Below, piece by piece: positions 35,262 through 47,190 of a stretch of DNA of 64,000 nt. A model generated the notes under the pieces. That model did no database searches. It saw nothing but the letters and a program-made list of their open reading frames with translations, and had not been told where the DNA came from. Every line of letters starts with the position of its first letter. Positions within the stretch are counted from its first letter, which is position 1. The position numbers and the translations under genes are program-made. The stretch comes from Molossus alvarezi (lineage: Eukaryota; Chordata; Mammalia; Chiroptera; Molossidae), in the NCBI GenBank assembly GCA_037176705.1, contig CM073890.1:94044591-94108590 (forward strand). Direction: 5' to 3'.

Positions 35262-36654
35262 CTGGGAACAGAAGCAGGGCAACCAGACAGGGACAAATAT
35301 GAACACTATCAGAAAGAGTGGAAATTTGGTTATCTTTAAGAATTTACTTAAAAAAAAAAAACACACATCAAAAACAAAAACATTGGACTAGTTTAAAAAA
35401 GGCACTGAATACAATGAAGTGTTAATTGACCCCTAAAACCTTGTAAAAATATGTCAAAGGCCAATTTTGTCCCCAAGAACGAAAAGTCTCAGAATTTTCT
35501 CTCTGACTTTCGTTACTCTAACCACACTGGAAAAATACACACTTGGTGACAACCTTGCAGTGACTTACGTGTGACAGTATCTAGAAACGACGTTTAGAGT
35601 AAAAAGCAGCTGAAGAGTTTCTTCTTGAAAAATGCAAATTAATGTCATCTATTTAATTACCTAATGGGCTTATAATGGGATGGAGATATATTTATTGCAC
35701 AGTAAAATACAAAACTAATATAAATCAGAAATAAGTGACTCCCAACTCCACAATGGGTTATAACAGGAATAAAAGCATTGGCAAGTGAGGGTGTTACTCA
35801 ACATCTGATTGGAACCAAGTTCGAAGAAACTGAAATATAGCTGAGTCCTACCATTTTTGCTATTTGCCATTCTTTTGGGGAGAAGCAAAAATACAAGAAG
35901 CTATAAAGACTGAAAAGGTAATATAAAGGACAAAGTGAGAGCTTAAAATAAAATCTGGAACCCATAATCTATGTTTCAACCTTAACTATTTGGGCACATT
36001 CCTATGAGTATTCAGAAAAAATTTTTTAATTTCAGTAAAATTAATACCTTCCTTGAAATAGAATGCATCGCAGATAATATTGTACAACCAAAAGGATGAC
36101 AGTGATCAAGAGTCATTTTATCTCATTTCCATGAGGCATAGCTTTTCCTTATCAGCCTTTTTAATTTCTCAGGAAGACTGGAGGTTTTTCTCTGTTTTAT
36201 TATAGGCATAAAATTAATTGCATGTTCAATGAGGCTCTTATAAATTTAAATTTGGCTCATTTAAATCTGATTTCTCAAACGGGTGTATTGGCCAGCCACG
36301 ATGACCTTTCTGACAGGAAAACGAAGTGCTTGAGTATAGTTCCGGAAATATTTTTCATTCATTAAGAAAGGATTGTCTATGGTGGCAGCTTGTTAAAAGA
36401 AGTATTGATGAGAAGATTAGGGCAGACAGGTGTTACAAGGTCTATGCCTGCTCTTTTAAAACTGCGATGACTTTCAGGCTCAGGGTATTACCAGCTATCT
36501 CAAGGGGCAGCTTGCAATTAAATTTTCCTTAAAAAACACTATGATATGAGCCACTTTTTGGAAGCGGTTGTATGTATGGAGAAGGCGGGGGAGGGGGAGA
36601 GGATAGTGAAGCAAACAGATAAATAGGGTGTTACAAGGTTGAAAGGTTGGACAT

Positions 36655-36790
36655 CTACCCTAGTATGCTGTGTGATTTCACTTGGCTTATGTTACCTTTT
36701 CAGTGACTCAGTTCTCTGATCTGCACCGGGGATGACAGTACTTTCTACCTTCGGAATTGCTGCTCCAGAGAGCAAATAAAATCAGTTGGT
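36655..36790 (+). repeat. MIR-like fragment
   Basis: 'gctgtgtgatttcacttggc' and gtgactcagttctctgatct follow the sense MIR order. Confidence 0.55.
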
Positions 36791-37094
36791 AAGTAGTTTG
36801 TAAGTGAAATAGCCTATGGTAGCATGGTAATTCTAATGGCGGTAATCACATATGGAAAGGTTCAGAATGAGAGGTGCCAGCCACGAAATGCCACATATTT
36901 TTCACTAGACCCCTTGGTGTTGGAGGGAGGCATTTAGTGACATTCTGGCCCATGCCTGGCACTGAAAACAATGTCCTCCTTTCTAATGATGGCCCTCTCC
37001 TTCTCTTCTAAACTGCTCACGGTGGGCTGGGAGTAAGCAGGAGAAGAAGCTATGACTGACTTGGCCCTATAGAAATGCTAGATGATAGGTCACG

Positions 37095-37240
37095 ACTTAA
37101 GCCATTTACTCTTTTATACCATAAGCTTGTTCTGCATCCCAATTTGATTCTGAAACTGTGCTGGGCTCTGGGAGTATAAAGATGTATGGACATTATATTC
37201 ATTCCCAAGGAGCTAACAGTGCATATTGAAAGCACCTATT
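37095..37240 (-). repeat. L2-like fragment
   Basis: 'gctgggctctgggagtataa' and 'cccaaggagctaacagtgca' are typical of the inverted L2 3' region. Confidence 0.5.
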
Positions 37241-37599
37241 TGCATAGGTTCATTATTCAAGGTAATAGTGTGTACCCCCAAATAGTGGCATGGACTTGAT
37301 AGAAAGGTCATTATAACTGGGAAGCAGAGATTCAAGTGTATTCATGTAATAATGTAAGAAATAAGGTGTCGCAGCATGTTAGTGATCCACCTGGTCCCTC
37401 TCTGACTTTAAAGTGGAGTAAAAGGAGATTGTGCCCCTTTGAGACACTATCCACTCACTTTGGAAATCTCAAGTCTTGTAATCTGCGGTATGAATCATGG
37501 ATTTAACTCTTCACGAGATGAAAAACATTGGTGGGGAAACTGGAAGGTAGGAAATGGGAGTGAAGCAGGGGAAATGGTATTTCTCTGAAATATGTAAGA

Positions 37600-37960
37600 G
37601 GAGAGGTTTTCATTTTGAACTGATCACTCGGTGTGCTGAGAATGACCTGTAGGGGGCTAGAGTGAAAGCAGGGAGAAAGACCACGAAGGAGGCTACAAAC
37701 TTGGACCAAGTTGGTGAAAAGTATTCAGTTAGGGGACAAGGTTTACTAGCAGAAATAAGAGGACTTGCTGGTGTGCTGGATCAGAGTTTGGAGGTAGAGG
37801 AATCAAGGATGACTCTTGGATTTTGGGCCTGAGAAGTGAAATGGCTGTTAGCAAGATGAGGAAGTCAAGGGAAAAGCAGGTTGGTGGTGGAGGTGGTGGG
37901 AGGCATGAGAGGTTCAGCAGCATGTCAGTGGACCACACAGGGAGCTCTTAGCAGCTGAAT
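37600..37960 (-). repeat. L2-like fragment
   Basis: Contains 'gaatcaaggatgactcttgg' and 'gcagggagaaagacca', which I associate with the inverted L2 3' region. Boundaries approximate. Confidence 0.5.
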
Positions 37961-37999
37961 GGACCAGCCTGGTATTCAGACAGAGGTCCAGATGCAGGT

Positions 38000-38130
38000 G
38001 AGACACAGGATTTGGATCCAGAGTACTAATTCGGGCTGGCCTGAATGACCTTGCCTATGTCTCTCAGCCTCTCCGGGCCTTAGTTTCCTCATCTGTTCAA
38101 AGACAAAATGGAGCTAGATGAACTTTCTTC
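38000..38130 (+). repeat. MIR
   Basis: Sense MIR core: 'gaccttgcctatgtctctca', 'gccttagtttcctcatctgt'. Confidence 0.65.
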
Positions 38131-38299
38131 TTTGAACTTTCATGTGATTGCAAACCAAATTAGGTAGTCCTTCCTTTTCCTATTTGGATGCTTTAATCTT
38201 GTAGAAATAGCTAAATCATAGCAACATAAAAACATACTTAACAAATGTCTCCTTGAAAGCCATTTAGAGTTATTTCCAATAAATAGTCAAGTTCTATCT

Positions 38300-38460
38300 C
38301 CACTTAGCAAATGTTTGTTGAGCACGGGCTTGGGGCCAAGTATTGTTTTAAGTTTAAGTAGACATACAAAAATACATTAACCTTGGCTCTAGAGGGGCAT
38401 CCAGACCGCTAAGGAGGTAAGTGCTCCAGGGTTGTGAGTGCACTTGCTGAAGGCACTTTG
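38300..38460 (-). repeat. L2-like 3' end
   Basis: 'aaatgtttgttgagcacggg' and 'ccaagtattgttttaagt', then 'ttggctctagagggg', the inverted L2 terminus pattern. Confidence 0.55.
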
Positions 38461-39192
38461 ACGTTAGCTTGTCCCAGTGTCTGTGGGAATGAATACAAGA
38501 GAAGCAGGGGAAATGCTCCCTGCCCTTGAGGAATGTCTAGAAATTAACTGGCAATTCCTCAAAAGTCCACAGAATAATAAATTATGTTATACAAAGAAAG
38601 TAGCTTTCAAGTGACTACAGTAAAGAGAAATCTGAGTTCATTTTTCTTTTAGGGGCTGAAGTTTAACAGGAACCGTATTGTTTACAAGGTGATTCAGTTT
38701 AAGCCTGTTTTACAGGCGTCCGTCTAGAGACATATGCTCATTGCAGACCTTAAGCAGATTGGCTTACAGGTGGGTCAGGTGCTCAGCATTGCAGTTTTAA
38801 CTGTGTAGAAACAAGGAAACTGGTAGTTTGGAGATTCTGCAAGGGTTTATTCAAATGTGCTGTATCTTTTACATCTATCATACATTTGATATCCTATCTA
38901 GCTTGAAAAAAAAAGTTACCATAAGTAATGTACACAGTTTTCCTATATAATTTTCGAGGTTCTTTTTGGCAGACCTCAGTCATGATTTAAGACACCCTTG
39001 CTTTTTTTATTTGAATAAAGACTGCACTGTATTAGGACAATATGTGTGACTGCCTCTCCTGTTGTGAAACATGATTATCCTGGTGGATAATTTCTATTGC
39101 TATGAACATGATACACTGAGAAGGAATCCTGTGGTGAATCCATTTGTTATAAAATTTATTTTTAAATTAAAAACTAATAAATTGTCTTTTTA

Positions 39193-41266
39193 TTTATTTA
39201 TTTTTAAATTAAATTAAACTTTTTTTCTAACTTACCTTAATTGTTGAATGTATTACAGATGTTCCTCATTTTTCCCCTATTGACCCCTCCTCCCCACTCC
39301 TGCCCCCCTCCTGCCTTTCCTCACACTGTTGTGAGTCCATTGGTTATGCATATATACGTATAAGTTCTTTGGTTTATTTATTCCCCTCCCCCAACCCCCT
39401 TCTCATCTGGCAACCAACAAAATGTTCTCTGTATCTATGAGAATGTTTCTGTTCTGCTTGTTCATTTTGTTTGTAGATTCAATTGTCAATAGATATGTAT
39501 TCATAGTCATTTTGTTTGTTCATATTTTTTGATCCTTTTCTTCAAAAAGACCCTTCAACACTTCATATAATAATGGTTTGGTGATGATGAACTCCTTTAG
39601 CTTTTCTTTGTCTGGGAAAGAAACTCTTTATATGGCCATCGATTCTAAATGACAGCTTTGCAGGATAGAGTAATCTTGGTTGTAGGTTCTTGCTTTTCAT
39701 CACTCTGAATATTTCTTGCCACTCCCTTTGGCCTGCAAAGTTTCTTTTGAGAAATCAGCTGACAGTCTTATGGGAACTCCCTTGCAAGTAACTAACTGCT
39801 TTTCTCTCGCTGCTTTTAAGATTCTCTCTTTGTCTTTAACCTTTTGCATTTTGATGATGATGTGTCTTGGTGTGGGACTCTTGGGGTTCATCTTGTTTGG
39901 GACTCTCTGTGCTTCCTGGACTTGTATGTCTGTTTCCTTCAGCAAGTTAGGGAAGTTTTCTGCCATTATTGTTTCAAACAGGTTTTCGATTTCTTGTTCT
40001 CTCTCTTGTCCTAGCACCCCCAAGATGCGAATGTTGGCATGCTTGAAGTTGTCCCAGAGGTTCCTTACACTATCCTCACTTTTTTGGATTTTTTTTTCTT
40101 TTTGCTGTTCTGATTGTGTGTTTTTTGTTTCCTTATATTCCAAATCCATGGTTTGCTTCTTGGCTTTATCTACTCTACTATTGAATCTCTGTAAATTATT
40201 TTTTATTTCAGTTAGTGCCTCCTTCATTTCTGACTGGTCCTTTTTTATACTCTTGATGCCCTCACTAAGTTCACTGAGTTCTCACTAAGTCCATTGAGCA
40301 TCCTTATAAGCAGTGTTTTGAACTCAGCATCTGTTAGGTTGTTTATCTCCATTTCACTTAGTTCTTATCCTGGAGTTTTGTTCTGTTCTTTCATTTGGGA
40401 CCTGTTTCTTTGTGTTCTCATTTTGGCTGCCTCCTTGTGTTTGTTTCTATGTATTACTTATCGAGAGGTATGGGGCTATCTGAGACCAGATGCTGCTTGT
40501 TTGAAAGAATTTAGGAAAATCTGAAGCAGGATCCAAGACAGGCCAATCCTATGGTAAAGCAACTGGCAATAGCTTGGGTGGGCCTGAAAGTTGGGTGGGG
40601 CGGAGCCTCAGGGAATCACCAGGGCGAGGCAACCAGTGTGAGCCAGGTTGCTGGAATCCCAGATATAGCGGCTGTCTGCCGCCCCAGGGAAGGGCTCACC
40701 AAAGGAACAAAGGCCTCTGACAGCAAGTCTGTCCAGAAAAAGCTGCCTCTCCAGCCCTCGCTTCAATGCCAAACAGTCTTCCCCATATGTCTCTGGTGCC
40801 TTTCAAGCTGCTTCCCCCATGCTGGAGCCTGGAGGGTGAGAGTCCGAGTAAGTTCGTTCATGGGCCCTTTAAGAGGAGCTGCCTGGGGCTCCCGCAGCCT
40901 CAGCCTCCCTGAGCCTCAGTCCCCGCTGGTTTTACAGCCAGGAGTTATGAGGACTTCTCTTCCTGGCACTGAGCACCTGGTGTGGGGTGGGGACCCCTCA
41001 CTCCTCAGGGAGGACCTTCCCAGCCGAGGTGTCCTCCTGATTTTTATCTGCCACATGTGGGTGTGGGACCAGCCCATCTACCTCCACCCTCCTACCAGTC
41101 TCGATGTGGCTGCTTCTTTAATTTCGTAGTTGTAGGACTTCCCTTAAGCTTGATTTCAGGCGGTTTTGAATGATGGTTGTTCTGTAGTTTAGTTGTAACT
41201 TTGATGTGGTTGTGGGAGGACGTGATACCGTGTTTACCTGCACTGCTATCTTGACCGGAAGTCTCC
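39193..41266 (-). mobile_element. HAL1 (ORF1-only LINE), apparently full length, perfect 16-bp target duplication
   Basis: Read on the minus strand, it opens with ggagacttccggtcaagata, an L1-type 5' terminus. A GC-rich 5' UTR follows (to about 40450), then an L1 ORF1 homologue, then directly a 3' UTR and an A-rich tail. No ORF2 (endonuclease or reverse transcriptase) sequence is present. Identical 16-bp flanks ataaattgtcttttta at 39177-39192 and 41267-41282 show that the borders are original and that ORF2 was absent at insertion rather than deleted later. Such half-L1 elements must borrow L1 enzymes. They are described in mammals including bats. Confidence 0.85.
39520..40421 (-). pseudogene. 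HAL1 ORF1 (L1 ORF1p-like RNA-binding protein), broken
   Basis: About 300 codons with homology to L1 ORF1p, the trimeric nucleic-acid chaperone of LINE-1. The likely start is the ATG at 40421 (MRTQRNRSQ). An in-frame stop follows after about 18 codons, and at least one frameshift lies further on. A 175-codon open stretch (40227-39700) holds coiled-coil-like sequence, then the RNA-recognition-like region ([23 protein letters not shown]) and the C-terminal domain ([27 protein letters not shown]). The C-terminus continues in another frame as LQPRLLYPAKLSF-type sequence and ends near 39520, directly before the 3' UTR. It cannot make full-length protein. Confidence 0.8.
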
Positions 41267-41578
41267 ATAAATTGTCTTTTTAAACAAAAGCTCAGCTAGT
41301 AGGGTTTAACATTTGCCATTCATTATGGAAGTTTAAACAGAGCTTTCTCATATTATTTTCTTTTTCTATTCCTAAAACAATGACAGTGGGTTTGTGTTTT
41401 GAATCACATAAGAAAACTGTTGTTTACCTGAAAGGCAAATACAGACTTAGAACCAGCTTTCTTAAAAGCATACAAACAATTTACTTATTCCTACGCTTTG
41501 GCTTACCAAACCACACCTATTCTTTCACGTTAGATACTAAAGAAATTTGATCTGCTGATTATTTTTCTTTTTCTTTTT

Positions 41579-41799
41579 TTTTAATCCTCACCTGAGGACA
41601 TATGTTTTTTGATATTTTTTTTCAGGTAGAGTGGGAGGGAGAGAGGGAGAGAGAAACATCAACGTGAAAGAGACACATCAAGTGGTTGCCACCCACACGA
41701 CCCAACCAGGGCTGGGGACAAACTGCAACTGGGAACTGAACTCGGGTCTCTCGGGACCGCAGGCTGACTCTCTAATCACTGAGCCAAAACGGCCAGGGC
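41579..41799 (-). mobile_element. VES SINE (type A) in the A-tail of a HAL1
   Basis: Complete apart from loss of the 'gaggtacgtgcccttagc'-type segment. The T- and C-containing flanks (ttctttttcttttt on both sides) belong to the tail of the neighbouring HAL1, so the SINE inserted there. Confidence 0.87.
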
Positions 41800-41800
41800 T

Positions 41801-43400
41801 TCTTTTTCTTTTTAATTTTTATTTTTTAACTTATCTTTATTGTTGAATGTATTTATAGATGTCCCTCCTTTTCCTCCCCTTAACCCCCGTCTCCACACCC
41901 CCGCCCCCCAAGACTCCCTCCTGCCTTCCCCACCCTATTTTTTGTGTCTTTTGGTTATGCATATATGTATATAAATTCTTTGATTTCTCTCTTCCTGCCC
42001 CACCTCCCCCTTCCCTTTGAGGTTCATCAGTCTAACAACCAATTTGTACTTCTTAATACCTTCATCTTTTCACCCATTGCCCCATCCCCCCTCACATCTG
42101 GTAACTAACAAAAAGTTTTCTGTATCTATGAGTCTGTTTCTGATCTGCTCATTTTGTTTGTAGATTGAATTGCTGATAGATATGTATTTATTGCCATTTT
42201 ATTGTTCATATTTTTTTGTCTTTTTCTCCAAGAAGACTTGTCAACATTTCATATAATACTGGTTTGGTGGTGATGAACTCCATTAGCTTTCTTGTCTGGG
42301 AAACTCTTGATATGTCCATCAATTCTAAATGATAGCTTTGCATGATAATCTTGGTTGTAGGTTCTTGCTATTCATCACTGTAAATATTTCTTGCCTCTCC
42401 CTTCTGGCCTGCAAAGTTTCTTTTGATAAATCGACTGACAGTCTTATGGGAGCTCCGTTGTAGGCAATGAACTGCTTTTCTCTTGCTGCTTTTAAGATTC
42501 CCTCTTTGTCTTTAACCTTTTGCATTTTGATGATGATGTGTCTTGGTGTGAACCTCTTTGGGTTCATCTTGTTTGGGACTCTCTCTGCTTCCTGGATTTG
42601 TATGTCTGTTTCCTTCACCAAGTTAGGGAAGGTTTCTGTCATTATTTTTTAAAATGGGTTTTCAATTTCTTGCTCTCTCTCTTCTCCTTCTGCCACTCTC
42701 ATGATGTGAATGTTGGTACACTTGAAATTGTCCCACAGGCTCCTTACACTGTCCTCATTTTTTTTTGGATTTTTTTTCTTTTTGCTGTCCTGATTGGGTA
42801 TTTTTTCTTCTTTATATTCCAAATCGATGGTTTGCTTCTTGGCTTCACCTACTCTACTATTGATTCCCTGTAAGTTACTTTTTTATTTCAGTTAGTGCAT
42901 CCTTTATTTCTGACTGGTCCTTTATTATGCTCTTGAAGTCCTCACTAAGTTCATTGAGTGTCCTTATAAGCAGTGTTTTGAACTCCGCATCTGTTAGATT
43001 GCTTATCTCCATTTCATTTGTTGTTTTCCTGAAGTTTCATTCTGTTCTTTTATTTGGGACATGTTTCTTTGTGTTCTCATTTTGGCTGCCTTCCTGTGTT
43101 TGTTTCTATGTATTAGGTAGAGTTACTATGTCTCCTAGGCTTCCTAGGGTGGCCTGTTGTAGTAGGTGTGCTATAGGGTCCAGTGGCACAGCTGCCCTGG
43201 TCATCCTGCTGGGCCCTTGAGGTACACCCCTTGTGTGGATTTCATACCCATCTGTTGTAATTGAGTCTTGATTGCTATTGGCAAGTCAATGGGACGGTTT
43301 TATTGAGGCTGATCAGCTGCAAGGACTGGCTGTGCCCACTATCCTCTGACCTCTGATTACCTTGGATGATCAGCTGTGCAGGGGCCCACCAGTGCTGAAT
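41801..43400 (-). mobile_element. Second HAL1-type element, more diverged
   Basis: Same order on the minus strand: ORF1 homologue (ATG near 43080), then a 3' UTR at 42200-41815 with no ORF2, and an A-rich tail. A 105-codon open piece (42642-42325) shows [16 protein letters not shown] and [15 protein letters not shown]. The rest is frameshifted. The 5' part beyond 43100 differs from the GC-rich 5' UTR of the first copy. No target duplication was found, and the upper boundary is approximate. Confidence 0.75.
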
Positions 43401-44727
43401 TTTAACACTGGCATAAATTTGGGCGTAACGAATGTTTGTGTAATGGCTAAATGAATAGACTTTCAGAGCCTGAGGGGACCTTGGGATTCTAAGTGGATAT
43501 AATGAAACTGTGAGTGAAATTCCTAGTGCCTCTTTGTGAATCTAAGGAGAATGTTATTCCTTACTGGATCTAAGGAAAGGGCTCATTGAAAAGGTCTTTC
43601 ATATGCTTTTTTTCAAAACAACATTACTCAAAAGTCAAGCTCATTTTACACTTTATAAACTAACTCAGGTGGCCAAGGTCACCCAACACACAGAGGCCTG
43701 AACTATACATGAATTGGGCTCCTGTTTTATTCTTTAAGAGCAATTCTCAAATTTAATGTGCATATAAATCTCCAATGTCGAATAAGTTCACCTTCATCAC
43801 AACACAAGTACTAGTAAAACGTAAATTTTATAAATCATTCAAACTTTATTTTGTGCCTAGAAATCTCATGCCCCCCCCCTTTTTCTGAAAAATTCACTCA
43901 ATTCCCTAATTAAGCCAGCCTAGAAATATTCTTTTTGCAGACTCTCTTGTACTCATGATTATTTTTTGTCTTTGGCCGAAACTATGAACTGTAAAATAAC
44001 AGCAACAATAACAACATAGTAATAATTGATCCCAATTATTTTTCAATCTTGGAAGTTTGAAATTTTGTGTTAAAGTTTGAATCTGGGTCAACTGGAATTT
44101 CAGCTGAACTGGTTTATCCATCCTGAGAGATTAGTTCCTAAGAGAATCTCTGACTTATTTAAAAGGAAAGAGAATTTAAGGATTTCTATTAAGTTGAATG
44201 AGGCCTCAAGAAAACTGATCTTAAAAAGAGAGAATTCTGAAATTATGAACAGACACTGGTAAATATTAAAGCCACGGAGATTCGGTAAAAAGCCCGGTAG
44301 CACGTTGTTCTTTTTCTCTTCAATTTTGTATTTCTTTGTTGATTGCCAGTATGAAGCATTTTCAGAATCTCCTTTTTAATCAATTAGAGTAAAGAGAGAA
44401 GGAAAGAAAAACAACTCTCTAGGCAGCACACTGCTGCTCTGTTTGTTCAATTTGTTGCTACAAGCTGACAGGTTTATTTCCTGTTGACAAGCTCTTCGAT
44501 GGCACAAGTCATGGGGCAGTGCTTGAGCAGGAAGGTAACACTCTTGAGAGACGGGTCAAACTGGACACCAAAGCCTGAGAAGGGATTCTATTTGGGTGAG
44601 GAATTTGGAAGCTTTCTCTAGGGCTAGAATGAGGTCATTTATTACGGCAGCCTCAGAGTGTTACTTAGTAAAGGGTGTCCTTACCCATAGAATGGTGACG
44701 AGGAGTTGCACTATCAAGAATGATGAT

Positions 44728-44945
44728 GATGATTAAGTGGTTATTATGTGACAGACACTGTGCTCAATGAAAATTACCTAACTTCAATCTATGTATAGTA
44801 ACACCATAAGGTAGGAATATTTATAGCCCATTTTATATTGAGGAAATGCAGGCTTAGTGAGGTTAAGGAATTTTCACAAAGTCCCCCAGCTCATAAATGG
44901 CAGAGTTGGAACTCAAACCAATGTTTGTCTGATTTAAAAACCAAA
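44728..44945 (-). repeat. MIR
   Basis: Near-complete reverse MIR: 'ttattatgtgacagacactg', 'gaggaaatgcaggcttagtg', 'cccccagctcataaatggca'. Confidence 0.75.
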
Positions 44946-45361
44946 ATGCCAACAAATACATTAAAAATTAATTAGTGAGAATTACCAAACTCAAACAAAA
45001 ACTTTGGAAACAACAATTGAATATAATTATCACTGTTAAAATAATAGGTGTAGCTTACTTCCACTGGTTTACTACATATGTTCTTGTGTTTATAAGAGGG
45101 TTGTATAGATAGAGAAGTCAGTGTAACTACAGGGAGAAGTTGAGAAGGACATGCACCAGACGGTCAAACTCCGGAGTCAGGTGAGGTGAGTAAAGGGAGG
45201 ACTTGACTTCTTCATCTATTTTTGTTTTTGAAGTGGTGGGATTAGAGTATATTTCATAAATGAAATTAGTTTTAAACAGGACAAAAATCATCTGTCTCAA
45301 TGCTAATTTATGAACCTAAAGTTATAAAATCTTGGACTTTTATGAAATAGTTCATGAACTA

Positions 45362-45460
45362 TTTTTTTTTTTTTTTTTGGTATGTGCCCCTAGCAGGAAC
45401 TGAACCCGGGACTCTCTGGTCCGCAGGCCAATGCTCCAACCGCTGAGCCAAACTGGCCAG
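45362..45460 (-). mobile_element. Short VES derivative (tRNA-like half plus tail)
   Basis: 17 T are followed directly by 82 bases equal to the tRNA-like head of VES (ggtatgtgcccctagcagg ... 'ctgagccaaactggccag'). The whole 3' half of the SINE is missing, yet an A-tail is attached. No convincing target duplication was found. Confidence 0.8.
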
Positions 45461-45775
45461 ATGTTGGAAATGTATGGCAGCCCCTTTTAACTCTTTTTTT
45501 TAATTGCAAAAGGTATAAGTGTAAATTTTATAATATATAGACAAGGCATAAATAAAAATTCCTAGCAATTCTCATAATCCTCCCAGTGAAGTAGAGTGGT
45601 AACACTCCACTATGTAATGGTTCTTGCAGACTGTTTTAGTTCCTGCTTATTTCTAAGTTATACAAACATCGAAAAAGCTATGGCACTGTGAGTCAATCAC
45701 CCAGTGGCAATTTTCTACAAACTTTTTTCTATGCATATATACTTTTTAAAATATATACTTTTTAAAAAAGTATAG

Positions 45776-46517
45776 GAATCTTAATGTTTATCTACACAAA
45801 AACTAGTATACAAATGTTTATAGCAGCACTATTCATATAACAGTCAAAAAGTGAAAACAACCCAAGTGTCCATCAACTGATGAATGGGTAAAGAAAATAG
45901 GGTATAGTTTATACAATGAAATTTTATTTGGCAATAAAAAGGAATGAAGTACTGACACATGCTACAACGTGATGAACATTATGCTAAGAGAAAAAAGCCA
46001 GTCACAACATATCATATATTGTAGGATCTCATTTATAAGAAATGTCCAGAACTGGCAAATCTATAGAGATGAAAGTAGAGTAGTGTTGCTTGGGGCTGTG
46101 AGAGAGGGTAAGGAAGGGATGAAAAGTGACTACTAGTGAGTACGAGGTTTCATTTTGGGGAAATGAAAATATTTTAAAATCAAATTATGGTGGTGATTGC
46201 ACAACTCTATACTCAGAACTAATGAATGCATCCACTTTCTTTAAAAATTTTTTTTCTTTTATTGATTTTAGAGAGAGAGAAAGGGAGAGGGAGAGAGAGA
46301 CAGAAACATCGATGAGAGAGAACATCAATCAGCCGCCTCCTGCTTGCCCCCAACTAGGGATTTGGCCCACAACCTGGGCATGTGCCCTGACCAGGAATTG
46401 AACTGGCGACCGCTTGGTGCATAGGTCGATGCTCAACCACTGAGCCACACCTGCTGGGTGAATGGGTACACTTTTATGGCATATAAATTATATCTCAATA
46501 AAACTTTTAGAAAGCCT
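45776..46517 (+). mobile_element. L1 3' end (old), interrupted by VES
   Basis: Reads 'tttatagcagcactattcat', 'caacccaagtgtccatcaac', 'gatgaatgggtaaagaaaat', 'gctaagagaaaaaagccagt' and, after the SINE, aaattatatctcaataaaac. These are the end of L1 ORF2 and the 3' UTR. The frame is broken. Confidence 0.8.
46243..46458 (-). mobile_element. VES SINE (type B) inside L1
   Basis: 'tattgattttagagagagag', ccgcctcctgcttgcccc, head end 'gagccacacctgctggg'. It splits the L1 3' end. Confidence 0.9.
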
Positions 46518-46783
46518 TATGGAAGTGTTTTATGAATGTTAGCATAGATGTAAATTATGAGTTCTAGAAAATTTATCCTTTTTCTGAATTTCCCTTCTTC
46601 CCTCTGTATCACTGCACTCCCAACACTCAACCCCAGGAAGAAACTTGGTTGATTGTGGTTCTTTTTATAGAGAATCCCTACCCCCTACCCCTCACCCCGC
46701 CCAGTGTTTTGAACCCATTTGGTAGATACCCTTTTTGAATCAGCAGTCCACAGATGTAAGTAAAACAAAACAGCAGTACCTAC

Positions 46784-46827
46784 CTTCGATAATATGTTTT
46801 CTTGACAACCCTCTTTCCGTTTCAGCT
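46784..46827 (-). CDS. KCNAB1: KCNAB1 coding exon (44 nt), AETERGLSRKHIIE
   Basis: The first base makes the split lysine codon AAA, followed by AETERGLSRKHIIE and one base of a glycine codon. The acceptor is cttgttag. An alternative AG two bases further in would break the frame, so the start is fixed by phase. The donor is gtaggtact. The GLSRKHIIEG segment is strongly conserved among Kv-beta proteins and forms a helix on the side of the barrel. The intron downstream of it is 11.5 kb and holds both HAL1 elements. Confidence 0.95.
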
Positions 46828-47149
46828 CTAACAAGAAAAAGAAGCAAATGACTTTGAGTGGGGTGTGCTTTCTTTTATCGCTGTTTCGAAAGTACAGAAG
46901 AATAGTCATTCTAGACTGAATTGCTAATTTTATACCCTGTTCTTGGCAAATTCTGCACCACTGTCGGCTGAGGAGAGAAGGCTGGTGGGCAGCACACTGA
47001 GCCCCTTTTCTTCAGAGACCCCAGGAGGTGAAGTAACCATGACTGTCAGCACACCATGGTAATAACAACTCAGCCACCCACATCCTGTCCATATATAATT
47101 TGACACATGGCTCAGCCTTTCCACCTTGTTCTTATCAATCTCAAGCAAA

Positions 47150-47190
47150 CGCAATGCAACGTAATGCAATACAATACAACACAATGCACT
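47150..47190. repeat. Degenerate CAATA-type pentanucleotide run
   Basis: Successive five-base units gcaat, gcaac, gtaat, gcaat, acaat, acaac, acaat. Confidence 0.7.

Larger units (their letters stand above)
35262..46783 (-). other. KCNAB1: KCNAB1 intron (11,522 nt)
   Basis: Two HAL1 elements (39193-41266 and about 41801-43400), a VES nested in the second one's tail, a very short VES (45379-45460), an L1 3' end at 45776-46517 split by a VES, an MIR at 44728-44945, and MIR/L2-like segments between 36655 and 38460. No feature recognised in 35262-36650, 38470-39176 and 43440-44725, apart from a weak MIR-like piece near 43640. Confidence 0.9.

Noticed and set aside
39716..40288. 190-codon plus-strand open frame rich in Leu and Ser
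   Set aside because: It is the antisense shadow of HAL1 ORF1.
40551..41129. 192-codon plus-strand open frame
   Set aside because: It lies antisense in the GC-rich 5' UTR of the HAL1 element and matches no known protein.
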